Assembly (NCBI GenBank): GCA_030425055.1
Contig: JAUHVN010000122.1
Span: 1-7,907, forward strand
DNA from: Actinomycetes bacterium
GTDB taxonomy: Bacteria; Actinomycetota; Actinomycetes; Actinomycetales; Microbacteriaceae
Direction: 5' to 3'
Length of the DNA stretch: 7,907 bases
Made by a program: the position numbers and the translations under genes. The notes under the pieces were generated by a model. It saw only the letters and a list, made by a program, of their open reading frames with translations, did not search any database and was not told the origin of the DNA. Shown in pieces: positions 1 to 4,548 of this stretch; the first letter of the stretch is position 1, and each line of letters starts with the position of its first letter.

Positions 1-188
1 CCCGCATCGAGCCGATGACGACCGCGAGCGTCGTGTCGACGCCGGTGCTGCCCGAGACGTCGGCGGAGGAGGCCGCGAGCGAGCTCGCCGCCGACGCCGA
101 GCCCGTCTCGGTGGGCGCCGTGACCGAGCGCGGATACGACTCCGCGTTCGGCGACGACGATCTCGACATCCCCGACTTCCTCAAGTAG
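1..188 (+). CDS. ftsZ: Cell division protein FtsZ, C-terminal tail (partial, 5' end outside window)
   Basis: Only the last 61 codons are present (first full codon at position 3, TAG stop at 186-188). FtsZ is the tubulin-like GTPase that forms the division ring; this fragment lacks the GTPase core. It holds the end of the variable linker, rich in Ala, Glu, Ser and Val, followed by the conserved C-terminal peptide ending DDLDIPDFLK. That (D/E)-D-L-D-(I/V)-P-x-F-L-(K/R) signature is the actinobacterial FtsZ tail that binds membrane anchors such as SepF. Its identity is supported by position: yggS, sepF, yggT and divIVA follow, which is the standard order after ftsZ in actinobacteria. The sepF gene two positions downstream encodes the expected binding partner of this peptide. 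Identification rests on the short tail plus synteny, but the match is distinctive. Confidence 0.93.
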   Translation, partial: RIEPMTTASVVSTPVLPETSAEEAASELAADAEPVSVGAVTERGYDSAFGDDDLDIPDFLK

Positions 189-206
189 GACGGACGCCGC
201 GCCCGC

Positions 207-893
207 GTGGACACCGATCTCGCCACCCGTCTCGACGAGGTCGATGCCCGTATCGCGGGCGCGGCCCGCTCCGCCGGACGTGATCCGTCGGAGCTGACGC
301 GCATCGTCGTCACCAAGTTCCACCCCGCCGCGCTCGTGCGCGAGCTGCACGCCCTCGGCGTGCGCGACGTCGCCGAGAACCGCCAGCAGGAGTTCACCGC
401 CAAGGCGGCCAAGCTGGCCGACCTCGCCGACGTGCACTGGCACTTCGTCGGCCAGCTGCAGACCAAGAAGGCGCGCGCGGTGCGCGCCGTCGCGTCGGCG
501 GTGCACTCCGTCGACCGCGAGCGCGTCGCCGACGCCCTCGACGCCGCCGGCGGCGACGGCCCGCCCCTCGACGTCTTCCTGCAGGTCAACCTCACCGACG
601 ACCCGGGCCGCGGCGGCGTGGAGCCTGCCGGGCTCGAACGTCTGGCCGAACACGCCGCGACCTGCCCGACACTCCGCGTGCGGGGCATCATGGCCGTCGC
701 TCCGCTCGGCGAGGCCCCGGCATCCGCGTTCGAGCGTCTCGCGGGGTACGCGGCACGGCTGCGCCGCGTCGTGCCGGATGCGACGTGGATGTCGGCCGGA
801 ATGACCGTCGACTTCGCCGAGGCGATCGCCGCAGGCGCGACACACCTGCGGATCGGCACCGCAATCACGGGGGACCGGCCCGACCGCGGCTAG
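207..893 (+). CDS. yggS: YggS/PLPBP family pyridoxal 5'-phosphate-binding protein
   Basis: A 228-residue fold-type III (alanine-racemase-like barrel) protein of the YggS/PROSC family. The family binds PLP and buffers vitamin B6 and amino-acid pools; no enzymatic reaction is established. Visible family motifs: VVTKFHP with the PLP-linking lysine at K37, AENRQQE (56-62), WHFVGQLQ (78-85), SVDR (101-104), the phosphate-cradle strand MSAGMT (195-200) and RIGTAI (215-220). Length is normal for the family. The start is GTG at 207: the frame upstream contains only the ftsZ TAG (186-188) and no other start codon, and the resulting N-terminus matches the family's first helix. The Shine-Dalgarno is weak (GGA at 188-190 and 192-194, spaced too far), so translation may depend on coupling to ftsZ, 18 bp upstream. 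yggS beside sepF and ftsZ is conserved widely, also in Gram-positive dcw clusters. Confidence 0.95.
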   Translation: MDTDLATRLDEVDARIAGAARSAGRDPSELTRIVVTKFHPAALVRELHALGVRDVAENRQQEFTAKAAKLADLADVHWHFVGQLQTKKARAVRAVASAVHSVDRERVADALDAAGGDGPPLDVFLQVNLTDDPGRGGVEPAGLERLAEHAATCPTLRVRGIMAVAPLGEAPASAFERLAGYAARLRRVVPDATWMSAGMTVDFAEAIAAGATHLRIGTAITGDRPDRG

Positions 894-896
894 CCT
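891..896 (+). promoter_or_regulatory. Candidate -10 element (TAGCCT) for sepF
   Basis: TAGCCT fits the actinobacterial TANNNT -10 pattern and overlaps the yggS stop codon (TAG 891-893). A start of transcription near 903 would give a leader of about 23 nt carrying the GGAGG Shine-Dalgarno. I see no convincing -35 hexamer 16-19 bp upstream. This is inference from one hexamer only. Confidence 0.25.
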
Positions 897-915
897 GAAA
901 CAGACGAGCGAACAC

Positions 916-920
916 GGAGG
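916..920 (+). promoter_or_regulatory. Ribosome binding site of sepF
   Basis: GGAGG at 916-920 lies 5 nt before ATG 926. It settles the start: another ATG at 921 abuts the GGAGG directly and is out of frame with sepF, so 926 is the functional start. Confidence 0.8.
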
Positions 921-925
921 ATGCG

Positions 926-1384
926 ATGTCGAACCCGCTCAAGAAGACCATGGTGTACCTGGGCCTCGCCGATGAGGAAGAGATCTACGACGAGCCGGCT
1001 CCGCAGCCGCGAGGCAGCAAGCCGAGCGCCGTCGAGAAGGCCGCGCCCGTGACGCCGCTGCACCGCCCCGCGGTGGTGCGTCAGCCCGCGGCATCCGCGA
1101 TCTCCGAGATCCTGACGGTGCACCCCAAGCAGTACCGCGACGCGCAGGTGATCGCCGAGAACTTCCGCGACGGCGTCCCCGTCATCATCAACCTCTCGCA
1201 GATGAGCGACGCCGACGCACGCCGGCTGATCGACTTCGCCAGCGGGCTCTCGCTCGGCCTCTACGGCCGCATCGAGCGGGTCACGAGCAAGGTGTTTCTG
1301 CTCTCGCCCGAGAACGTCGCCGTCTCGGGTGACGGCGCCGTGGCACAGGCCGACCCTGAGTCGGTGCCCTTCGCGCAGCCCTAG
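926..1384 (+). CDS. sepF: Cell division protein SepF
   Basis: A 152-residue SepF, the membrane anchor and bundler of FtsZ at the septum; it is the main FtsZ anchor in actinobacteria, which lack FtsA. Three parts are visible: an N-terminal amphipathic membrane-targeting helix (about 1-15, MSNPLKKTMVYLGLADEEE), a disordered Pro/Ala/Lys-rich linker (about 20-60), and the globular SepF domain (about 62-135). The domain has VHPKQYRDAQ, the strand VPVIINLSQM, then ADARRLIDFASGLSLGLYGRIERV and KVFLLSPENV. Glycines G107, G111 and G114 fall where the family has its dimer-forming glycine-rich helix. A short acidic tail follows. Length is within the usual range. It probably binds the DLDIPDFL tail encoded by ftsZ at the left edge. 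The stop (TAG) is 3 bp before the yggT start, so the two genes are almost certainly translated from one mRNA. Confidence 0.97.
   Translation: MSNPLKKTMVYLGLADEEEIYDEPAPQPRGSKPSAVEKAAPVTPLHRPAVVRQPAASAISEILTVHPKQYRDAQVIAENFRDGVPVIINLSQMSDADARRLIDFASGLSLGLYGRIERVTSKVFLLSPENVAVSGDGAVAQADPESVPFAQP
1085..1101. repeat. 17-bp exact repeat, copy 1 (inside sepF)
   Basis: CCCGCGGCATCCGCGAT occurs here and again at 4501-4517 upstream of dnaE. Both copies contain the GGCATCC heptamer that is enriched across the window, flanked by a short inverted repeat (CGCGG-CAT-CCGCG). Here it is read in frame within the SepF linker, so it is under coding constraint; the second copy is intergenic. Confidence 0.7.
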
Positions 1385-1387
1385 GCG

Positions 1388-1687
1388 ATGAGCATCCTCC
1401 AACTCATCGCGACGGTCCTCAACCTCCTCCTGCTCGTCTATCTCTTCACGCTGCTCGCGCGGCTGATCCTGGACTGGATCCCGTTCTTCAACCGCGAGTG
1501 GCGCCCGCGCGGTCTCGGCCTGGTGTTCGCCGAGGTCGTCTACACGGTGACCGATCCGCCCATCAAACTGTTCCGGCGGTTCATCCCGCCGCTGCGCGTC
1601 GGCGCGATCGCGATCGACTTCGGGTTCGCGCTCACGATGCTGCTGGTGTTCATCCTGCTCTCGGTGACGCGCTCCCTCGCAGCCTGA
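1388..1687 (+). CDS. yggT: YggT family integral membrane protein
   Basis: A 99-residue membrane protein of the YggT family, whose members sit beside sepF and divIVA in many bacteria and are linked to division-site and osmotic functions without an established biochemical role. Two hydrophobic segments are visible: about residues 3-28 and 72-95. Between them lies the family signature TDPPIKLFRRFIPPLR (55-70). In E. coli the family member has two copies of the domain (about 190 residues); a single-domain form of about 95-100 residues is usual in Gram-positives and actinobacteria. The ATG at 1388 is 3 bp after the sepF stop, in the same frame, with no clear Shine-Dalgarno, so coupled translation is likely. 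The 95-bp gap downstream marks a possible transcription boundary before divIVA. Confidence 0.93.
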   Translation: MSILQLIATVLNLLLLVYLFTLLARLILDWIPFFNREWRPRGLGLVFAEVVYTVTDPPIKLFRRFIPPLRVGAIAIDFGFALTMLLVFILLSVTRSLAA

Positions 1688-1699
1688 TCCAGCGGCGAC

Positions 1700-1705
1700 T
1701 ATGCT
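1700..1705 (+). promoter_or_regulatory. Candidate -10 element (TATGCT) for divIVA
   Basis: The 95-bp gap between yggT and divIVA contains TATGCT, a fair match to TATAAT/TANNNT, giving a predicted leader of about 70 nt. A short GC stem (CCCGC 1718-1722, GCGGG 1729-1733, 6-nt loop) would lie in that leader. No good -35 hexamer is visible. A separate divIVA promoter is plausible given the gap and the high level of DivIVA in polar-growing actinobacteria, but this is inference. Confidence 0.35.
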
Positions 1706-1770
1706 TTGCTGGTACGACCCGCTCCACGGCGGGACGCCCCCGACATCGGCCATCGATACGAGCGTTCGAA

Positions 1771-1776
1771 AGAGGA
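1771..1776 (+). promoter_or_regulatory. Ribosome binding site of divIVA
   Basis: AGAGGA at 1771-1776 is 6 nt before ATG 1783. It fixes the start at 1783, although the same frame stays open upstream into yggT with alternative start codons (the earliest near 1498). Confidence 0.8.
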
Positions 1777-1782
1777 ACCACC

Positions 1783-2388
1783 ATGGCATTGACCCCCGAT
1801 GACGTCGTCACCAAGCAGTTCCAGCACGTCCGGTTCAAGGAAGGCTTCGACCCCGACGAGGTCGACGACTTCCTCGACGAGATCGTCGTCGAGTGGCGCA
1901 AGGCGCTCGCCGAGAACGAGGAGCTGAAGGCGAAGCTGGCGGCCTACGAGTCGGGTGAGTCGGCGCCGCAGGCGGCCGCTCCGCAGCCCGAGCCGGTCGC
2001 AGAGGCCGCTCCCGCACCCGCTCCCGCCACGGCAGCACTGGGCGCCGGCGAGGCCGGCGGCGCCGCCGCGAGCGCCGGCATCATCGAGCTGGCGCAGCGC
2101 CTGCACGACGAGCACGTGGCCGAGGGCGTCGCCGAGCGCGACCGCCTGATCTCCGAGGCGAAGGCGCAGGCCGCGTCGATCGTCTCCGAGGCCGAGACCC
2201 GTGGTCGCGAAGAGGTCGCCAAGCTCGACCGCGAGCGCGCGACGCTCGAGAACCGCATCACCGAGCTCCGTCAGTTCGAGCGCGACTACCGCTCGCAGCT
2301 GCGCGGCTACATCGAGGGCAAGCTGCGCGACCTCGAGACGACCGGCACGAGCTCGGGCTCGACGCCGGTCTCCGCTGTCGGTCTCTAG
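1783..2388 (+). CDS. divIVA: DivIVA/Wag31 family polar growth and septum-site scaffold
   Basis: A 201-residue DivIVA-family coiled-coil protein. DivIVA (Wag31 in mycobacteria) binds negatively curved membrane at poles and septa and recruits cell-wall synthesis machinery. The conserved N-terminal lipid-binding domain is clear: MALTPDDVVTKQFQHVRFKEGFDPDEVDDFLDEI (split over residues 1-34), followed by a first coiled coil to about residue 53. A low-complexity linker rich in Ala, Pro, Glu and Gly (about 54-98) separates it from a second coiled-coil region (about 99-185) ending RQFERDYRSQLRGYIEGKLRDLE, the usual C-terminal signature of actinobacterial members. A Ser/Thr-rich end follows. It is shorter than mycobacterial Wag31 (about 260 residues). 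ATG 1783 is chosen because of its Shine-Dalgarno and because the family N-terminus begins exactly there. lspA follows after 9 bp in the same frame. Confidence 0.97.
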   Translation: MALTPDDVVTKQFQHVRFKEGFDPDEVDDFLDEIVVEWRKALAENEELKAKLAAYESGESAPQAAAPQPEPVAEAAPAPAPATAALGAGEAGGAAASAGIIELAQRLHDEHVAEGVAERDRLISEAKAQAASIVSEAETRGREEVAKLDRERATLENRITELRQFERDYRSQLRGYIEGKLRDLETTGTSSGSTPVSAVGL

Positions 2389-2391
2389 GAG
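2387..2391 (+). promoter_or_regulatory. Ribosome binding site of lspA, overlapping the divIVA stop
   Basis: AGGAG at 2387-2391 begins inside the divIVA TAG stop and lies 6 nt before TTG 2398. TTG is the first possible start after that in-frame stop, so this site supports an unusual TTG start and translational coupling of lspA to divIVA. Confidence 0.75.
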
Positions 2392-2397
2392 AGGCCC

Positions 2398-3039
2398 TTG
2401 GCGGGTCGACCCCCTCTGCATCAGGCGGCGGCCGGCACCATCGTCGCGATCCTCGCGGCGATCGTGCTGGCCGCCGACCAGTTCACGAAGCACCTCGCGA
2501 TCGAGAACCTGCCGCCGGGCGAGCCGGTGCCGGTGCTCGGCGATTTCCTCATCTTCATCCTCGTCCGCAACCCCGGCGCCGCGTTCTCGCTGGGGGAGGG
2601 CGTGACGTGGCTGTTCACGATCGCCCTCGCGGGGGTGGCCGTCGCCATCGTGTGGCTCGCGGTGCGCGGCATCCGCTCGCGGCTGTGGGCCGTGGCGCTC
2701 GGCCTTCTTCTGGGCGGCGTGCTCGGCAACCTGACCGACCGCATGTTCCGCGCGCCGGGCTTCCCGGTCGGCCACGTCGTCGATTTCATCAACACCCCGT
2801 GGATGATGCCGGCGATCTACAACGTCGCCGACATCTTCATCGTGTCGATGATGATCGGCGTCGCATTGCTGGTCCTCGTCGGTCTTCGGCTCGACGGCGG
2901 ACGCGACCGCGGCGGATCGCACGACGACACGGCGCCGACGGCCGAGGGCGCCGCTGATGTTCCCGCCGATTCCGACGCTCCCGCCGACGCCGACACGACG
3001 GATGCCGCCTCGGACGGCCCCGGCGCGCCCAAGGCCTGA
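2398..3039 (+). CDS. lspA: Lipoprotein signal peptidase (signal peptidase II)
   Basis: A 213-residue inner-membrane aspartyl protease that cleaves the signal peptide of diacylglyceryl-modified prolipoproteins just before the lipid-bearing cysteine. Four membrane segments are visible (about 12-27, 70-89, 95-112 and 143-163). Conserved motifs: DQ (27-28) in ADQFTK, NPGAAFS (58-64), GNLTDR (110-115), GHVVDF (125-130) and YNVADIFI (141-148). The catalytic pair should be D129 and D145. Family members are usually 150-200 residues; the excess is a tail of about 45 residues (169-213), rich in Asp, Ala, Thr and Pro, predicted cytoplasmic and disordered. The start is TTG 2398, with a good Shine-Dalgarno overlapping the divIVA stop. 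The gene is followed after 1 bp by an rluD-type gene, a pairing common in both Gram-positives and proteobacteria. Confidence 0.97.
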   Translation: MAGRPPLHQAAAGTIVAILAAIVLAADQFTKHLAIENLPPGEPVPVLGDFLIFILVRNPGAAFSLGEGVTWLFTIALAGVAVAIVWLAVRGIRSRLWAVALGLLLGGVLGNLTDRMFRAPGFPVGHVVDFINTPWMMPAIYNVADIFIVSMMIGVALLVLVGLRLDGGRDRGGSHDDTAPTAEGAADVPADSDAPADADTTDAASDGPGAPKA

Positions 3040-3040
3040 G

Positions 3041-3964
3041 GTGGAATCCCGCATCCTGCCGGTGCCCGACGGGCTCGACGGAACGCGCGTCGACGCGGCG
3101 CTCGCGAAGATGCTCGGCTTCTCGCGCACCTTCGCCGCCGAGGTCGCCGAGTCGGGCGGCGTCAGCGCCGACGGACGCACGCTCGGCAAGTCCGACCGCG
3201 TGCACGCCGGCACGTTCGTCGAGGTGTCGTGGGCGCCCAAGGAGGAGCCGCGGGTCGTGCCGATCGCGGTGCCCGACCTCGGGATCGTCTTCGATGACGA
3301 CGACATCGTCGTCGTCGACAAGCCGGCCGGTGTCGCGGCGCACCCGTCGATCGGCTGGGAGGGGCCGACGGTGCTCGGCGCCCTCGCCGCCGCGGGCTTC
3401 CGCATCGCGACGAGCGGAGCCGCCGAGCGCCAGGGCGTCGTCCACCGGCTCGACGTCGGCACGAGCGGACTCATGGTGGTCGCCAAGACCGAGGCGGCCT
3501 ACACGTCGCTCAAGCGCGCGTTCAAGGAGCGCGAGGTCGAGAAGATCTACCACGCGGTGGTGCAGGGTCACCCCGACCCCCTCGCCGGCACGATCGACGC
3601 TCCGATCGGGCGGCATCCGTCGCACTCGTGGAAGTTCGCCGTCACGCCCGACGGCAAGGACTCGGTGACCCACTACGAGACGATCGAGGCGTTCCCGGGT
3701 GCGTCGCTGCTCGAGATCCATCTCGAGACGGGCCGCACCCACCAGATCCGCGTGCACATGGCCGCCCACCGGCATCCGTGCGTCGGCGATCCGCTCTACG
3801 GCGGCGACCCGACCCTCTCGGCGCGCCTGGGGCTCACCCGCCAGTGGCTGCACGCCCGCGAGCTGTCGTTCTTCCATCCCGCGACGGGCCGGTGGGAGAC
3901 CTACACGTCGGACTATCCGACGGATCTCGCGCACGCCCTCGCGGTGCTGCGCGGAGAGGAGTGA
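3041..3964 (+). CDS. rluD: RluA/RluD family 23S rRNA pseudouridine synthase
   Basis: A 307-residue enzyme that isomerises uridine to pseudouridine in RNA. An N-terminal S4 RNA-binding domain (about 11-65) precedes the catalytic domain (about 80-300). Catalytic motif HRLDVGTSG starts at 135, with the nucleophilic aspartate at D138. Other family motifs: DDDIVVVDKPAGVAAHP, KIYHAVVQG, ETGRTHQIRVHMA, GDPLYGG and WLHARELSF. The S4 plus catalytic layout and gene position after lspA favour RluD (23S U1911/1915/1917 in E. coli), but the exact target cannot be read from sequence. GTG 3041 is preferred: it lies 1 bp after the lspA stop, has AAGG at 3031-3034 at good spacing, and the family N-terminus starts there. 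An in-frame ATG at 2957 would overlap lspA by 83 bp and add a Pro/Arg-rich run unlike the family. Confidence 0.94.
   Translation: MESRILPVPDGLDGTRVDAALAKMLGFSRTFAAEVAESGGVSADGRTLGKSDRVHAGTFVEVSWAPKEEPRVVPIAVPDLGIVFDDDDIVVVDKPAGVAAHPSIGWEGPTVLGALAAAGFRIATSGAAERQGVVHRLDVGTSGLMVVAKTEAAYTSLKRAFKEREVEKIYHAVVQGHPDPLAGTIDAPIGRHPSHSWKFAVTPDGKDSVTHYETIEAFPGASLLEIHLETGRTHQIRVHMAAHRHPCVGDPLYGGDPTLSARLGLTRQWLHARELSFFHPATGRWETYTSDYPTDLAHALAVLRGEE
3957..3961 (+). promoter_or_regulatory. Ribosome binding site of the SnoaL-like gene
   Basis: AGGAG at 3957-3961 lies inside the end of the rluD gene, 5 nt before ATG 3967. It favours ATG 3967 over GTG 3961, which would overlap this site and the rluD stop. Confidence 0.7.
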
Positions 3965-3966
3965 CG

Positions 3967-4362
3967 ATGTCCGTTCCGATCCTCGCCGTCGCCGACGACG
4001 CGAAGGATGCCGCGGCCGTCGTGCTGCGGTTCTTCACGACCGTGCTCGCCGGCGAGCGCCGCACCGCGGACGCCCTCGACCTGCTGGCGGCCGACTTCGT
4101 CGACCACGATCCGGCGGCGGGAGACAGCGGGCCCGACGGCGTGGTCGCCAAGCTCGACGGACTGTGGGCGGCGCTGCCCGACGGCCGCTACGAGCCGCAC
4201 ATCGTCGTCGCGGCCGGCGAGCTCGTCTCGGTGCGGTCGCAGCTCGTCTCGGGCGAGTCCCGTGTGGACTTCGCCGACCTGTACCGCGTGCGGGGCGGCC
4301 GCATCGCCGAGCACTGGCACGTCGTCGACACGACCGCGCTCGGCGCGCTGCTCGCCGGCTGA
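3967..4362 (+). CDS. SnoaL-like (NTF2-fold) protein of unknown function, COG4922-type
   Basis: A 131-residue single-domain protein with the alpha+beta cone of the NTF2/SnoaL superfamily. Visible features: an N-terminal helix with FFTTVLAGE (22-30), then the ADFVDHDP segment (42-49), which matches the QHNP-type signature of SnoaL-like aldol-condensing enzymes, then GPDGVVAKLDGLWAALPD (55-72) and the final strands DLYRVRGGRIAEHWHVVD (104-121). H47, D48 and the HWH at 116-118 are candidate pocket residues by family analogy. The family includes polyketide cyclases and many uncharacterised proteins, so no substrate can be given. No signal peptide or membrane segment is seen. It starts 2 bp after the rluD stop, so it is probably co-transcribed with lspA and rluD. 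Base composition matches its neighbours, giving no sign of recent transfer. Confidence 0.85.
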   Translation: MSVPILAVADDAKDAAAVVLRFFTTVLAGERRTADALDLLAADFVDHDPAAGDSGPDGVVAKLDGLWAALPDGRYEPHIVVAAGELVSVRSQLVSGESRVDFADLYRVRGGRIAEHWHVVDTTALGALLAG

Positions 4363-4369
4363 CCCGCGT

Positions 4370-4442
4370 CCGGTCGCAGAATCGGGCGCCGGTCGGAGAC
4401 ATCGGCGCGAATCATCCGACCGGGCGGCCGATCTCCGACCGG
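4370..4442. repeat. Palindromic cluster of four CCGGTCG-type units
   Basis: Four related units of about 18-20 bp lie head to head. Forward units start at 4370 (CCGGTCGCAGAATCGG) and 4389 (CCGGTCGGAGACATCGG). Inverted units, read on the - strand, start at 4442 (CCGGTCGGAGATCGGC) and 4423 (CCGGTCGGATGATTCG). The 4389 and 4442 units form a 12-bp perfect inverted repeat (4388-4399 with 4432-4443); 4389-4397 can alternatively pair with 4415-4423 (9 bp, 17-nt loop). The cluster begins 7 bp after the SnoaL-like gene's stop. It could be a terminator, a REP-like repeat or a regulator site; the sequence alone does not decide. Confidence 0.7.
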
Positions 4443-4443
4443 C
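4388..4443 (+). terminator. Possible transcription terminator of the divIVA to SnoaL-like unit
   Basis: The 12-bp perfect stem (4388-4399 with 4432-4443, 32-nt loop) sits between the end of a closely packed gene run and the next promoter, where a terminator is expected. No T-tract follows, and the loop is long and structured. Actinobacterial terminators often lack T-tracts, so this remains only a possibility. Confidence 0.3.
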
Positions 4444-4464
4444 CGAAGATTCACCCTCGGGTTG

Positions 4465-4480
4465 AAGGTTAAGCGACCTT
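4465..4480. repeat. Short inverted repeat in an AT-richer patch upstream of dnaE
   Basis: AAGGT (4465-4469) and ACCTT (4476-4480) are separated by TAAGCG. GGTTGA (4460-4465) and GGTTAA (4467-4472) also form a 7-bp-spaced direct repeat. The patch 4445-4482 is noticeably less G+C-rich than its surroundings and lies about 60 bp before the predicted dnaE promoter. It may be a protein-binding site, but the arms are short enough to occur by chance. Confidence 0.3.
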
Positions 4481-4500
4481 ACCCCGCGTCGGCGGCGACA

Positions 4501-4517
4501 CCCGCGGCATCCGCGAT
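4501..4517. repeat. 17-bp exact repeat, copy 2 (intergenic, upstream of dnaE)
   Basis: Identical to 1085-1101 in sepF. It contains GGCATCCGCG and the inverted repeat CGCGG-CAT-CCGCG (4503-4515). It lies 20 bp before the predicted dnaE -10 element, overlapping or adjoining the -35 region. In this copy there is no coding constraint to explain the sequence. Confidence 0.7.
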
Positions 4518-4536
4518 GGCGGTCGGCGACCCTCCT

Positions 4537-4542
4537 TAGACT
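4537..4542 (+). promoter_or_regulatory. Predicted -10 element of dnaE giving a leaderless mRNA
   Basis: TAGACT matches TANNNT, and its last base is 6 bp before the GTG start, placing the expected transcription start at or within a base of 4549. No Shine-Dalgarno precedes the GTG, as expected for a leaderless transcript. The TAG of the hexamer is also the in-frame stop upstream of dnaE. No clear -35 hexamer is visible. Confidence 0.6.
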
Positions 4543-4548
4543 CGACGC

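Noticed and set aside
1498..1782. An upstream extension of the divIVA frame into yggT.
   Set aside because: The added segment is Arg/Pro-rich and unlike the family; ATG 1783 has a proper Shine-Dalgarno and matches the conserved DivIVA N-terminus.
890..1789. A 299-codon open frame on the - strand across sepF and yggT.
   Set aside because: Composition typical of antisense high-GC coding DNA (runs of Glu, Arg, Asp, Gln); no ribosome binding site or domain.
2957..3040. An earlier ATG start for the rluD-type gene inside lspA.
   Set aside because: It would overlap lspA by 83 bp and add a Pro/Arg/Thr-rich run absent from the family; GTG 3041 has better context.
3296..3316. A perfect 9-bp inverted repeat, GACGACGAC-ATC-GTCGTCGTC, inside rluD.
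   Set aside because: It follows from the family-conserved DDDIVVVDKPAG peptide written with GAC and GTC codons, so it needs no separate function.
1699..3486. A 595-codon open frame on the - strand across divIVA, lspA and rluD.
   Set aside because: Low-complexity Arg/Ala/Asp-rich translation without motifs, opposite three well-supported genes, and spanning unrelated gene boundaries.
4462..4490. A TTGAAG sequence resembling a -35 box upstream of dnaE.
   Set aside because: No acceptable -10 hexamer lies 16-19 bp downstream, whereas TAGACT at 4537 fits a promoter placed directly before the start codon.
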